From the NCBI GenBank assembly GCA_023435565.1, contig JAEYRN010000029.1:73008-137007 (forward strand): 64,000 nucleotides of DNA, written 5' to 3'. The position numbers and the translations under genes were made by a program. The notes under the pieces were generated by a model. It did not search any database and had not been told where the DNA came from. It was given only the letters and a program-made list of their open reading frames with translations. Positions 32,000 through 41,706 of the stretch are shown here, piece after piece (positions within the stretch are counted from its first letter, which is position 1; each line of letters begins with the position of its first letter). This DNA comes from Bacillota bacterium (GTDB lineage: Bacteria > Bacillota > UBA4882 > UBA8346).

Positions 32000-34066
32000 C
32001 TAGCAATTATTTACAGTTTCCTGATTGCGAAATTGGGTCTGGTATAGTTTTGCATATAGTCCGCCTTTGGCCAGTAGTTCTTGATGGGTCCCAACTTCAA
32101 CGATCTGTCCTTGGTTCATCACTACGATCCGATCAGCGCTTAAAATGGTTGAAAGACGGTGGGCAATTACAAAGGATGTCCTTTTCTTCATTAAACGTTC
32201 CAAGGCCTCCTGGATCAGAACCTCCGATTCCGTATCCAGGGCTGAAGTAGCTTCATCCAAGATTAAAATACGCGGATTACGTAAAATAGCCCTGGCAATA
32301 GCGATTCGTTGCCGCTGTCCCCCGGAAAGTGTAGCTCCTCGTGAACCAACTCTGGTTTGATAACCATCCGGAGTCTGTATAATAAAGTTATGAGCATTGG
32401 CAGCTTTGGCAGCTTCAATAATTTCTTCCATTGCAGCATCGCTTCTCCCGTAGGAGATGTTCTCCGCGATTGTACCTCTGAATAAAATCGTTTCCTGAGG
32501 GACAATCCCTAATTGTTTCCGGAAAGTACTCATTTTTAATTGCCGTAAATCATGGCCATCGATATTAATCGTTCCGGAAACCGGATCGTAAAACCTGGCA
32601 ATCAAGTTAATCATGGTAGTCTTCCCGGCGCCGCTCGGCCCAACTAAAGCTACCAATTCTCCGGGATCGACTTTTAGGTCAACATCCTTTAAGACCATTT
32701 CATCAGATTGGTACGCAAAAGATACTTTCTTAAATTCCACTTTCCCTTGAATATTCGTTAACTCTACCGGATTATCAACCTCACAGACCTCGGAACGCTC
32801 GTCGAGAAGTTCAAAAACACGGTCCGCCGCTGCCAATGCTTTAGGAACATGTCCGAAAATCGAACCGATTTTTCGAATCGGATCGGCAATTGAACTCAGT
32901 AAAAAACTGAAAGTGAAAAACTCAGCAGGACTTATATCTTGATGAATAACTAAATAACCTCCATACACCAGAAAAAAAGCTATCGCAATTGAAGCCATAA
33001 AGTCAATCAGCGGATGAAACATTTTACTCATTCTCAAACCGCGTAAGGCTTTATCATAGTTTTGCCGGGTTTCTTTGTGAAAACGGTTAACTTCATAATC
33101 TTCGGTTGCAAAAGCTTTTACCACTTTGATACCTGACAATGTTTCTTCTAAGACCCCGGTAATATTCGCAACACTGTTCATAATCTCTCTGTTGGCATGG
33201 CGTAACCTTTTACTGAGGTATGTGATGGGCCATGCAATTAATGGAAAAACAATGAAAAATAGAAGAGTCAACTTCCAGTTGATAATAAATCCCCAGGTAA
33301 GCCCGATGATGATAATTATCGGTTCCAGCATAATATCTTGAATACCCGAAGTAAAAAGATAATTAATCGCATCAATATCACTTAAAATTCTTGAAATCAA
33401 TTGTCCGGTTTGACCCTTAGAATTTTTCTCAAAGTAACTGAGTGAAAGGCCATGAAGGTTTTGATAAATATCATTCCGCAAACGCATAATAATTTTTTGT
33501 CCCGTCGAACCCAGTAAAAAACTTTGCCCAAACTTTAAGATTCCGGTAGTAAGGAATACTATAATTAGAACTAAAGGAATAATAAAAACCGTGTAAACGC
33601 CTTTAAATAAAACCATCTGCTTAGATGGGGTTTGTTTGTCCGGAACTGAAACGTATACATCGATTTCGCCAAATTTTGACTTGAGATCCTTCTGCAAAAC
33701 TCCGGCATATTCCAATAAGTCCCGGTTAAAGCCTTGTGGGACCTTTGCCTTTACGATTACCGCATTACCATTAATCCTTGCCGTTTCTACTTCCAATCCC
33801 ATTCGTTCAAGTTCGGTAGCGATTTTGGTTTCCGCAGATGATCCCCAAGCCTTTGGGGCAGTAAAGTTTAGCGCTAAAGTTTTATTTTGTTCCTGTTTCA
33901 GATTAATACTAATGGGAATTCCTTTGGTTCGATAAAAGATAGCATCGGTCAACCTACCCATAAACCAAGCATTGGAAACATTTAACAGCGATAAAATTAT
34001 CGAAACTAAAAAAACAACTGCAAATCGGTTCTTATAAGGATAAACATACTCTAAAATTCTTTTCAC
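32000..34066 (-). CDS. ABC exporter, fused permease and ATPase, with extracytoplasmic insert
   Basis: The 688-residue half-transporter of MsbA/LmrA type contains Walker A GPSGAGKTT, signature LSGGQRQRIAIARAIL, Walker B RILILDEATSALD and the H-loop AHRLSTI. It is about 100 residues longer than usual. The excess lies between spans 1 and 2 (about residues 45-150) and includes ETKIATELERMGLEVETARI and YAGVLQKDLKSKFGEIDVYV, a globular alpha/beta segment predicted outside the membrane. It probably works as a homodimer; the substrate is unknown. Confidence 0.88.
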   Translation of the reverse strand: MKRILEYVYPYKNRFAVVFLVSIILSLLNVSNAWFMGRLTDAIFYRTKGIPISINLKQEQNKTLALNFTAPKAWGSSAETKIATELERMGLEVETARINGNAVIVKAKVPQGFNRDLLEYAGVLQKDLKSKFGEIDVYVSVPDKQTPSKQMVLFKGVYTVFIIPLVLIIVFLTTGILKFGQSFLLGSTGQKIIMRLRNDIYQNLHGLSLSYFEKNSKGQTGQLISRILSDIDAINYLFTSGIQDIMLEPIIIIIGLTWGFIINWKLTLLFFIVFPLIAWPITYLSKRLRHANREIMNSVANITGVLEETLSGIKVVKAFATEDYEVNRFHKETRQNYDKALRGLRMSKMFHPLIDFMASIAIAFFLVYGGYLVIHQDISPAEFFTFSFLLSSIADPIRKIGSIFGHVPKALAAADRVFELLDERSEVCEVDNPVELTNIQGKVEFKKVSFAYQSDEMVLKDVDLKVDPGELVALVGPSGAGKTTMINLIARFYDPVSGTINIDGHDLRQLKMSTFRKQLGIVPQETILFRGTIAENISYGRSDAAMEEIIEAAKAANAHNFIIQTPDGYQTRVGSRGATLSGGQRQRIAIARAILRNPRILILDEATSALDTESEVLIQEALERLMKKRTSFVIAHRLSTILSADRIVVMNQGQIVEVGTHQELLAKGGLYAKLYQTQFRNQETVNNC

Positions 34067-34177
34067 CGGGTCCTCCAGGTGTAAATATTTAAAACATCAA
34101 TGATATATTGTAACATAATCATTTTTTCTTGTTAACCTATTTTAATAACTTCCATTATTTCTTATCAACTCATCTAT

Positions 34178-34225
34178 ATATGTCGCAAAAAGTGTCTTGG
34201 ATAAGCGTGGATTATTGCGACATAT
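34178..34225. repeat. ATATGTCGCAA inverted repeat upstream of the ABC exporter
   Basis: ATATGTCGCAA (34178-34188) and TTGCGACATAT (34215-34225) are perfect 11-bp inverted arms. The 14-mer ATATGTCGCAATAA in the second arm (minus strand) recurs at 46904-46917 before the PrsW gene (plus strand). It may be a regulator site. Confidence 0.5.
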
Positions 34226-34243
34226 TTTCCATGATTCTCATGT

Positions 34244-34321
34244 GTTGAAAAAAGCCCAATAATTTCGGCATTCACATCCGGTATTTGGGATGTGAATGTT
34301 TTACTCAAAACTTTTTTCAAC
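34244..34321 (-). terminator. Long hairpin terminating the rib operon
   Basis: GTTGAAAAAAG and CTTTTTTCAAC form outer arms; CATTCACATCC and GGATGTGAATG form the inner 11-bp stem. It lies 5 bp past the ribH stop and ends in TTTTTT on the minus strand, so it should terminate the operon. Confidence 0.7.
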
Positions 34322-34325
34322 ATAT

Positions 34326-34787
34326 CTATATTTTTCTATTTAAATCCGCCAGTTCCAAACCGGTCAAAGCTGCGTCCCAACCTTTATTTCCGCTCTTGGT
34401 GCCGGCCCGTTCAATGGCTTGTTCGATATTATCGGTAGTAATAACCCCAAACACTACCGGGACTCCAGTATCGAGCCCTACCGCTGCTACTCCCTTCGAA
34501 ACCTCGGCGGCCACATAGTCAAAATGAGGTGTCGAGCCGCGTATTACAGCTCCCAAACAGATAACACCGTTATACTCTCCAGATTGGGCTACCTTTTTTG
34601 CAACCAAAGGTATTTCAAAAGCCCCAGGTACCCAAACCACCGTAATATTCTCATCCGATACTCCATGGCGTTTTAAAGCGTCTTCGGCGCCATCAAGCAG
34701 ATGCCCGGTGATAAAATGATTGAACCTGCTGATAATAATGGCGAATTTTAAACCTGCTCCGTTTAAATGTCCTTCAATTACTCTCAT
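34326..34787 (-). CDS. ribH: 6,7-dimethyl-8-ribityllumazine synthase
   Basis: RibH condenses the ribityl uracil with dihydroxybutanone phosphate. The 153-residue length is normal. It shows VIISRFNHFITGHLLDGA, WVPGAFEIPL, CLGAVIRGSTPHFDYV (catalytic His) and VPVVFGVITTDNIEQA. Its start overlaps the ribBA stop by one base. It is the last gene of the riboflavin operon. Confidence 0.96.
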   Translation of the reverse strand: MRVIEGHLNGAGLKFAIIISRFNHFITGHLLDGAEDALKRHGVSDENITVVWVPGAFEIPLVAKKVAQSGEYNGVICLGAVIRGSTPHFDYVAAEVSKGVAAVGLDTGVPVVFGVITTDNIEQAIERAGTKSGNKGWDAALTGLELADLNRKI

Positions 34788-35989
34788 TATTCTTCCTCCT
34801 CCAGTAAATGTCCCATTTTCTTTTGTTTGGTTTCCAAGTAAAACTTATTGGTCGGCCGAGGTTTGATTTGAATCGCGACCCGCTCCGTGATTTCCAAACC
34901 ATGGCCGTCTAAACCCACTAACTTTCGAGGATTGTTGGTTAATAACCTAATCCTTGCCAAACCTAGATCCCGCAAAATTTGAACCCCAATCCCATAATCA
35001 CGTAAATCGGGAGCGAACCCCAAGCGGACATTAGCCTCAACAGTATCTAAGCCGTGGTCTTGTAATTGATAAGCTTTCATTTTATTTAATAGACCAATGC
35101 CGCGGCCTTCCTGCCGTAAATAGAGAATTACACCCACCCCTTCAGCGGCAATCATCTCCATTGACTTTGCAAGCTGTTCGCCACAGTCACACCTAAAAGA
35201 GCCCAGCGCATCGCCGGTCAGACATTCCGAATGAACTCTTACCAAAGGAGCTTTACCATCTAAATTTTCAAGTTCTCCCAAAACAAGGGCTAAATGTTCT
35301 TGATTATAATAGATTGTCGAATAGGCATAAAGTTTAAAATTACCATACTTGTTAGGTAATACTGTTTCAGCTTCACGCTTTACCAACTTTTCCTGGCTGC
35401 AACGATAAGATATTAGATCGGCGACACTGATCATCTTCAAACCATGTTGTGCGCCAAATACTTCCAAATCGGGACGACGGGCCATAGTACCGTCTTCATT
35501 CATGATTTCACAAATTAACCCCGCCGGAGTCAACCCTGCTAAACGGGCCAAGTCAGTAGCGGCTTCGGTATGTCCGGCTCTGACCATTACTCCGCCGTTT
35601 CTGGCAATCAACGGGAATATATGCCCCGGTTTCAAAAAATCGTCCCCTTTGGATTCGGGATCAGATAAAGCCTTAATGGTAACAGCCCTTTCCAGAGCGG
35701 AAATACCGGTTGTGACGTTTTTATGGTCAACCGATACGGTAAAAGCCGTTCTCATATACTCGGTATTGTGATTGACCATCAATGGAAGTTCCAATTCACC
35801 GGCCCTATCTTGAGTAATCGCTACGCATAGTAAGCCACGGGCATTTTTTACAACAAAGTTAACCGCTTCCGGAGTTGCTTTCTCAGCGGCCATAATAAGG
35901 TCGCCTTCGTTTTCCCGGCCTTCATCGTCAACCACGATTACCATCTTTCCGGCGCGTATATCTTCAATCGCTTCCATAATCGTATTCAT
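34787..35989 (-). CDS. ribBA: Bifunctional DHBP synthase / GTP cyclohydrolase II
   Basis: The N-terminal RibB domain (VVDDEGRENEGDLIMAAEKA, RAGHTEAATDLARLAG) makes 3,4-dihydroxy-2-butanone 4-phosphate. The C-terminal RibA domain (VHSECLTGDALGSFRCDCG with the zinc Cys triad, RQEGRGIGLLNK) opens GTP. The 400-residue length is typical of the Bacillota fusion. Third gene of the operon. Confidence 0.96.
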   Translation of the reverse strand: MNTIMEAIEDIRAGKMVIVVDDEGRENEGDLIMAAEKATPEAVNFVVKNARGLLCVAITQDRAGELELPLMVNHNTEYMRTAFTVSVDHKNVTTGISALERAVTIKALSDPESKGDDFLKPGHIFPLIARNGGVMVRAGHTEAATDLARLAGLTPAGLICEIMNEDGTMARRPDLEVFGAQHGLKMISVADLISYRCSQEKLVKREAETVLPNKYGNFKLYAYSTIYYNQEHLALVLGELENLDGKAPLVRVHSECLTGDALGSFRCDCGEQLAKSMEMIAAEGVGVILYLRQEGRGIGLLNKMKAYQLQDHGLDTVEANVRLGFAPDLRDYGIGVQILRDLGLARIRLLTNNPRKLVGLDGHGLEITERVAIQIKPRPTNKFYLETKQKKMGHLLEEEE

Positions 35990-36040
35990 TAAATCATCTC
36001 TCCTAATAAACTCAAATTATCGTGCTCCTACACGTAGGGA

Positions 36041-36673
36041 CTACTTAAAACCATGCTTTTCCAGGAATTCCTCGGTAATTCCTTCAGTCGGGTTTCCAGC
36101 TAACTTCAGCAACTGCCTGGCCATCATATCAACCTCGATATTCACCAAAGAGCCGGTTTTTAAAAATTGAAGGTTAGTTTCCTTAACCGTATGGGGGATC
36201 AAAGATATCATCATTCTCTCCCCGGTAATCTCCTGGACCGTCAGACTTACTCCGTTTACGGCTACCGAACCCTTAAGGGCGATGAATTTGGTTAATCCAT
36301 GCGGGACGGAAATATAATAGACGACAGCATTAGCTTGTTTAGTGACGCTATTTACCAGGCCGATTCCGTCAACATGACCGCTGACCAGGTGACCCCCGAA
36401 CCTGTCTCCGGTAGCCATTGCCGGTTCCAGATTGACCCGATCTCCCGATTTTATTCCGGATAAATTGGTTGCTTTCCAGGTTTCCGGCATCACGTCGGCG
36501 GAAAACCAACTACCGCCGATTCTGGAAGCGGTAAGGCAAACTCCGTTAACGGCAATACTATCTCCTAAACCTAAATCTTTGATTAAAACGGATTCTATTT
36601 TTAAGACCGCGCTGGACGCGGAACTTCTCTGTTCCAGGACTTTACCGACGTCCTTAATTAAACCGGTAAACAA
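36041..36673 (-). CDS. ribE: Riboflavin synthase, alpha subunit
   Basis: RibE dismutates two lumazines to riboflavin. The 210-residue protein shows the internal duplication MFTGLIKDVGKV / LGDSIAVNGVCLTA and GHVDGIG / GSVAVNGVSLTV. TTG start. It overlaps the ribD end by 16 bp. Confidence 0.95.
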   Translation of the reverse strand: MFTGLIKDVGKVLEQRSSASSAVLKIESVLIKDLGLGDSIAVNGVCLTASRIGGSWFSADVMPETWKATNLSGIKSGDRVNLEPAMATGDRFGGHLVSGHVDGIGLVNSVTKQANAVVYYISVPHGLTKFIALKGSVAVNGVSLTVQEITGERMMISLIPHTVKETNLQFLKTGSLVNIEVDMMARQLLKLAGNPTEGITEEFLEKHGFK

Positions 36674-37770
36674 CTTTTGGGTTCCTCCTTATAAGCATGG
36701 ACTAAAATATCCGGCCCGATTTTTTTAACGGATTTTAAAACCAACCGTTCAGCTTTAGTCAAGGAATCAAGCCCGCCCCCTCCCAATACCCCAGGAGAAG
36801 CCTTACCCCCGATGAGGAATGGTGCGTAAAATAAATAGTACTCGTTCACCAACCCCATTTCCCAGAAAGAAGTGAATACCGAACTGCCTCCTTCAACCAA
36901 AACGGACTGGACCCCCAATTCGCCTAAAGTCGCTAAAGCTTCGTCAAGACAGATCTTCCCGATACTATTTTGACGGAAAATTCGCACTCCCATCCGTCGC
37001 AATTCTTCTTCTTTTGCCTCCGGAGCCCCTGATGCGCAAAAAATCAATAATTTCTCCGGAGCTTCAGCGAGCAACCGGTGTCGGGGAGTTATTTTTAAAG
37101 TGCTGTCAAGCAACACTTTTAATGGTTGTCTTTTAATCGGCTTAACCATCCTATTGGTAAGTTGAGGGTCATCGGCGAGTAATGTTCCGCTACCGACTAA
37201 GACTGAATTCACTTCGGTCCGAAGCTGGTGGACCATTTTACGGGACCTTTCACTGGTTATCCATTTTGATTCCCCGCCGGCGGTAGCTATCTTTCCATCC
37301 AGACTCATGGCGGCTTTTAGGACTACCCACGGCCGCCTAGTCAAACAAAAGTGAAGGAATCTCCGATTTAGTTCGAGAGCTTCTTCCTTACATAGACCTA
37401 CCTGAGTTTTAATTCCCGCCCTCCGGAGACGTTCACCGCCTCCACCGGCCACCGGATTAGGATCGGAGATCGCATATTTGACTTCCCCAATCCCGGCCTC
37501 AATTATCGCTTCGCTGCAAGGAGGGGTCCGGCCATAATGATTACATGGTTCTAAGGTGACATACATGGTTGCTCCGGCAGGATTGGTACAACATGCTCTT
37601 AAAGCATCGATCTCGGCATGGGGAAGGCCGGGACCGTGGTGCCAACCTTCGCCGATTATTTGGCCGTCTTTGACGATCACCGCGCCCACCATTGGATTGG
37701 GGCAAGTCAAACACCGACCTTTTTTACTCAATTCCAAAGCACGCCTCATAAATAGTAAATCTTGGTTCAA
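36658..37770 (-). CDS. ribD: Bifunctional riboflavin deaminase/reductase
   Basis: The N-terminal CMP/dCMP deaminase-type domain has HAEIDAL and CNHYGRTPPCSEAI zinc ligands. The C-terminal reductase domain (RPWVVLKAAMSLDGKIAT, VLVEGGSSVF) uses NADPH. The frame reaches ATG 37797, but that codon abuts the riboswitch terminator and has no ribosome binding site, whereas TTG 37770 follows GAAAGGG by six bases. First gene of ribD-ribE-ribBA-ribH, controlled by the FMN riboswitch upstream. Confidence 0.94.
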   Translation of the reverse strand: MNQDLLFMRRALELSKKGRCLTCPNPMVGAVIVKDGQIIGEGWHHGPGLPHAEIDALRACCTNPAGATMYVTLEPCNHYGRTPPCSEAIIEAGIGEVKYAISDPNPVAGGGGERLRRAGIKTQVGLCKEEALELNRRFLHFCLTRRPWVVLKAAMSLDGKIATAGGESKWITSERSRKMVHQLRTEVNSVLVGSGTLLADDPQLTNRMVKPIKRQPLKVLLDSTLKITPRHRLLAEAPEKLLIFCASGAPEAKEEELRRMGVRIFRQNSIGKICLDEALATLGELGVQSVLVEGGSSVFTSFWEMGLVNEYYLFYAPFLIGGKASPGVLGGGGLDSLTKAERLVLKSVKKIGPDILVHAYKEEPKSCLPV

Positions 37771-37797
37771 CTTCGACCCTTTCCGACAGCCTCTCAT

Positions 37798-37976
37798 TTA
37801 AAATGAAAAGAGCCGTCAAAAACGGCCCTTCAGGACTATACCGAAAGCAATAAAATCCTTCTCCCATCCAGACTGTACTGTCGGCTTTGGAATTTCACCA
37901 AAATCTGCCGTTTAACACGGCTCGCGGGCTATACCGCCGGTTCGGAATCACACCGAGTCCTGAAGGCCTTTATTAT
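37798..37976 (-). promoter_or_regulatory. FMN riboswitch (RFN element) with terminator
   Basis: The minus strand shows the RFN signature: TCGGTGTGATTCCGAACCGG, CGGTATAGCCCGCGAGCC, TTGGTGAAATTCCAAAGCCG and ACAGTCTGGATGGGAGAAGG (about 37860-37976). Downstream, CCGTTTTTGACGG plus TTTTC is a terminator. AGTCCTGAAGG (37826-37836) is perfectly complementary to CCTTCAGGACT at the aptamer's 5' edge, giving an 11-bp alternative pairing that would prevent the aptamer or terminator state. Confidence 0.95.
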
Positions 37977-37988
37977 TTAATTTATTTT

Positions 37989-38017
37989 ATTCTAACTCAA
38001 CTTTAAATATAAGGCAA
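37989..38017 (-). promoter_or_regulatory. Promoter of the riboflavin operon
   Basis: On the minus strand TTGCCT (38012-38017) and TAGAAT (37989-37994) are separated by exactly 17 bp, 13 bp before the RFN element. Confidence 0.6.
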
Positions 38018-38223
38018 TATTTAAAGTTTAATTTTTCGATTAATCCTTTGTTAAATTAGTCGGTTTCATAATTTTTGAATTTCTCATTTTGAAACAATAT
38101 AATAATAGACTAATCTGGGTTGGACACCATATATTGTATCAAAATTATAATATTAAACTAACCTTACAGGATTTTTATGATAAAGGTAAAAATAGATCAT
38201 GAGAATAATCTACGAGGAGAGCC

Positions 38224-39153
38224 ATGGATCAACGATTAAAAACCATTAGTATTGCCTCATGGATCGGAATTATCGGTAATTTTCTTTTAGCACTGCTAAA
38301 AATAATAATTGGGGTAATATCCAGAAGCTTAGCTGTGGTCGGTGATGGTATCGACAGCACTACCGATGTGCTTAGCTTTTTAGTTATTCTCTTCGCTACC
38401 CGGATTATGGCCAAAAAACCCGACCAAACCCATCCTTATGGCCACCACCGGGCAGAACCCATAGCTACTGTCATTATCTCGTTTATCATCTTCTTTGTAG
38501 GGGCCCAATTATTATCTTCCTCCTTATCCTCAATTACCGCCCCCAAACCGGAAATACCATCGCAATTGGCGATTATCGCCACTATGATCTCAGTCCTTGG
38601 AAAACTAGGGTTAGCTTTCTACCAATCAAAGGTCGGAAAAAAAATCTCAAGCCAAATGTTGGTCGCCAATGCCCGAAACATGCTCGGTGATATCCTGATT
38701 TCTCTTGGAGTTTTAATTGGATTAGCATTAACAATTTGGTTTAATGCTCCGATCATCGATTCCATCATCGCCTTGATTGTCAGCATCTGGATTATGCGCT
38801 GCGCAGTTATAATTTTTATCGAAACTAATGCGGAACTAATGGAAGGGGTTAATGACCTATCCATTTATAAGGATATCTTTGAAGCGGTAGCCGCAGTTAA
38901 TGGCGCGGTTAACCCCCACAGGGTCCGGATTCGTAAACTTTCTAACCTATTTGTAATCGATATGGACATCGAAGTAGATGATTGCCTGACTGTTGCCGAA
39001 GGCCATCAAATTGCCGTTAAAGTAGAAGATGAGCTACGCCGAACCATTGACAATCTTTATGATGTTACCGTACACGTCGAACCCTTGGGTAATGTGGAAA
39101 CCAAAGAAAAATACGGTGTCTCAAGTAAAGAATTTAAGGAGGAACTCTCTTGA
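38224..39153 (+). CDS. Cation diffusion facilitator transporter
   Basis: The 309-residue CDF protein has six spans. DGIDSTTDVLSF in span 2 and NARNMLGDILISLGV in span 5 carry the metal-binding residues (the second site is N-x-x-x-D, not HxxxD). A cytoplasmic C-terminal domain (HRVRIRKLSNLFVIDMDIEV) follows. It exports Zn, Mn or Fe; the metal is undetermined. It overlaps murD by 4 bp, an unusual pairing. Confidence 0.9.
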   Translation: MDQRLKTISIASWIGIIGNFLLALLKIIIGVISRSLAVVGDGIDSTTDVLSFLVILFATRIMAKKPDQTHPYGHHRAEPIATVIISFIIFFVGAQLLSSSLSSITAPKPEIPSQLAIIATMISVLGKLGLAFYQSKVGKKISSQMLVANARNMLGDILISLGVLIGLALTIWFNAPIIDSIIALIVSIWIMRCAVIIFIETNAELMEGVNDLSIYKDIFEAVAAVNGAVNPHRVRIRKLSNLFVIDMDIEVDDCLTVAEGHQIAVKVEDELRRTIDNLYDVTVHVEPLGNVETKEKYGVSSKEFKEELS

Positions 39154-40571
39154 AACAAAAAATTGCCGTCCTCGGCTTAGGAATTGAAAATTTGGCCCTC
39201 ACCAAGTATCTGGCGGCTCGAGACTATAAAGTAACTGTCTGCGATAACCGGGACCAATCAGCTTTAGGTGAACGCTATGAACTCCTGCAAAAGTTGGGCG
39301 TATCGTTTCGCTTGGGTCCGGATTATCTAAAGCACCTAGAGGATTTTAATCTTCTTTACCGTTCCCCGGGATTGCCCCTTTTCCAATCGGAACTGGTCGA
39401 AGCCGCAGCTAAAGGTGTAGTCATTACCAGCGCCATGCGTTACTTTTTAGAACTTTGCCCATGTCCGATTATTGGAGTAACCGGTACCAAAGGCAAAGGG
39501 ACTACATCAACCTTGATCCACAAAATACTCAAACTCAGTCAGGAAAAAAAAGGGTGCCAAGCCTTTCTAGGCGGAAATATTGGAATAGCCCCTTTTGAAT
39601 TCCTTGAGATGCTTAAGCCAGAGGATCGGGTGACTTTGGAACTTTCCAGCTTCCAACTGGAAGACTTCGATCGGAGTGTCTCTATTGCAGTAGTTACCAA
39701 TATTACCGACGACCACCTGGCGCCGGCCGACCCGTTAAACCCGAATTATCATAAATCCCGATCCGAATATATTAGGGCTAAGACGAACCTATTTAGACAT
39801 CAAAAAAGCGATTGCCTTACCATTCTTAATGCAGACGACTCTACCAGCCGTGATTTGATCCCTTTGGTTACCGGAAGATTATATACTTACGGAAGTTCAC
39901 CACAAACGGCAGGAGCTTGGTTTGTTAAAAAACCGGATCAGAGTTATTCCGTATTTTGGAATGTTAATGGAAACCCGGAATTGGTCATCGAAAGTGATTC
40001 CATTCAAGTCAGAGGTGAACACAATCTCCTAAACATAGCTGCCGCTGCTTTGGCCTGCCATGATGCCGGTGCCGACTCGGAATCGATCCGCCAAGGTATT
40101 AGCGGATATTCCGGTCTCGAACATCGCTTGGAATATGTGGCTACCGTAAATGGAATCCAATTTTTCGACGACTCCTTTGCCACTGCGCCGGACCCTACTA
40201 TCGTGGCATTGAAAGCTTTTACGGAACCGATTGTCCTTATTGCCGGCGGAGCTGACAAAGGAACAAACTATACCATTTTAGGGGAGGAAATTATAAAAAG
40301 TAGCGTTAAAACATTGGTCTTAATCGGTTCGATGGGCCCAAAAATCGGGGAAGCAGCGCGCCAAGCCGGCATCCGTCTGGAAAGGACCACCCCAAAGTTG
40401 GTTGAAGGAGGCGTTACCATGAAAGAAATTTTTGCTACCGCCATCGCCAACGCAGACCCAGGTGATGTAGTGCTTCTTTCCACCGCATGTGCCAGTTTCG
40501 GCTTGTTTAAAAATTATAAAGAGCGCGGGGACCTTTTTAAGGCAGAGGTAAAACGATTATTGACCGGCTAA
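39150..40571 (+). CDS. murD: UDP-N-acetylmuramoylalanine--D-glutamate ligase
   Basis: MurD adds D-Glu to UDP-MurNAc-L-Ala in the cytoplasm. The 473-residue protein has a Rossmann-like start (AVLGLGIENLALTKYL), the ATP loop IGVTGTKGKGTTSTL, the Mur-ligase ELSSFQLEDF, and FFDDSFATAPDPTIVALKAF with LIAGGADKG. It stands outside a mur/fts cluster, so it may be a second MurD or a dispersed essential copy. It is translationally coupled to the CDF gene. Confidence 0.9.
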   Translation: MKQKIAVLGLGIENLALTKYLAARDYKVTVCDNRDQSALGERYELLQKLGVSFRLGPDYLKHLEDFNLLYRSPGLPLFQSELVEAAAKGVVITSAMRYFLELCPCPIIGVTGTKGKGTTSTLIHKILKLSQEKKGCQAFLGGNIGIAPFEFLEMLKPEDRVTLELSSFQLEDFDRSVSIAVVTNITDDHLAPADPLNPNYHKSRSEYIRAKTNLFRHQKSDCLTILNADDSTSRDLIPLVTGRLYTYGSSPQTAGAWFVKKPDQSYSVFWNVNGNPELVIESDSIQVRGEHNLLNIAAAALACHDAGADSESIRQGISGYSGLEHRLEYVATVNGIQFFDDSFATAPDPTIVALKAFTEPIVLIAGGADKGTNYTILGEEIIKSSVKTLVLIGSMGPKIGEAARQAGIRLERTTPKLVEGGVTMKEIFATAIANADPGDVVLLSTACASFGLFKNYKERGDLFKAEVKRLLTG

Positions 40572-40685
40572 GTTCAATTTAAGATACTAAATAGTTTCAC
40601 AATTACCTAAAATTTTGACCCAAAACGCCGATAGTTACTTTAAGTTTATATTAATAGTTACAACAAGTTTTCAAAGGATTAATTT

Positions 40686-41480
40686 ATGCCTAAATTATAT
40701 GGTAAAATTTATCTTACTATATTTTTAACTACCTTATCAATACTTTCATGGACAACTTTTTCTTTAGCTGTTGCACTTGAAACAGATAAAGAATATATCG
40801 ATATTTATCCGAACCAATATGAAAATAATTCGGTGTCATCTATAGCTTGGGTTTTAGGAACAACTGTGGTCCTTTACCAAAATGATCAAGAAATTAAAAG
40901 TTTTTTTCAAAAAAATCAAAGTCGGACGGGTAATAATATTTCAGATTTTGTCGAAGGTTTTGGTGATAACAATAAACTATTTCCCTCATTAGGACTCCTT
41001 TATCTATACGGAAAAGTAAGAGATAATGAAAAAACGCAGCACTTAGCAGTACTCTCCCTTGAAAGTGTATTACTTTCAACTCTTATTACCAACACAATTA
41101 AATTTTCTACCCACCGGAGCCGTCCGTATACCGGAGAATCTTTTGACTCCTGGGGTGAACCTAGCTTTGATAATGATAATGACTATCTCTCTTTTCCCTC
41201 GGGCCACGCCACCTCAGCTTTTTCAGTGGCAACAATCATCGCATCAGAATACAAAGAAAAACCTTTCGTTAAAATTCTTTCTTATAGTATCGCCTCTTTA
41301 ACAGCCATTTCAAGAGTGTACGACAATAAACACTGGGCTTCCGATATCTTTCTCGGTTCGGTGATTGGTTATTATAGCGGAAAAACAGTAATTAGACTAA
41401 ACGAACAGAATAACAATATCTCCATTATTCCGGCTTTACGTGAACAAGGTTATGGATTAGCGATAAAATATCGTTTTTGA
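40686..41480 (+). CDS. PAP2-superfamily phosphatase, secreted or membrane-bound
   Basis: The 264-residue protein has an N-terminal signal (IYLTIFLTTLSILSWTTFSL) and the three acid-phosphatase motifs: KFSTHRSRP, SFPSGHATSAFS and SRVYDNKHWASD (catalytic His pair). It is the type that dephosphorylates lipid or undecaprenyl pyrophosphates; the exact substrate is unknown. Weak ribosome binding site. Monocistronic. Confidence 0.88.
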   Translation: MPKLYGKIYLTIFLTTLSILSWTTFSLAVALETDKEYIDIYPNQYENNSVSSIAWVLGTTVVLYQNDQEIKSFFQKNQSRTGNNISDFVEGFGDNNKLFPSLGLLYLYGKVRDNEKTQHLAVLSLESVLLSTLITNTIKFSTHRSRPYTGESFDSWGEPSFDNDNDYLSFPSGHATSAFSVATIIASEYKEKPFVKILSYSIASLTAISRVYDNKHWASDIFLGSVIGYYSGKTVIRLNEQNNNISIIPALREQGYGLAIKYRF

Positions 41481-41493
41481 AACCCTTCCCTCT

Positions 41494-41673
41494 CTAGTAT
41501 TCCATTTCCAAGCTATCCCCTTTAAACACCAACTCCGTTTCTAAAACTTCTCCGCCTGTTAAAAACCCACTTCCATCGTCAGGCCGGTAGCCACCTATAT
41601 ATATCTTACCCGGTTGCAGATAGGTTCGTTTAATACCTTTCAGCTCATGTTTGGGAATTACGGCCCCGGCCTT
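41494..41673 (-). pseudogene. C-terminal fragment downstream of the xylanase
   Basis: A 59-codon open frame without a start encodes a protein-like segment: VIPKHELKGIKRTYLQPG, then KIYIGGYRPDDGSGFLTGGE and ELVFKGDSLEMEY. It follows the GH10 gene on the same strand. It may be the tail of a deleted carbohydrate-related gene. Family not recognised. Confidence 0.4.
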
Positions 41674-41706
41674 CTATGTATATTTTGGGACTTCTGAATA
41701 TTCCGA

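Noticed and set aside
39150..40571. Part of a mur/fts division cluster
   Set aside because: No other mur, fts or mra gene flanks it; the neighbours are a CDF transporter and a PAP2 phosphatase.
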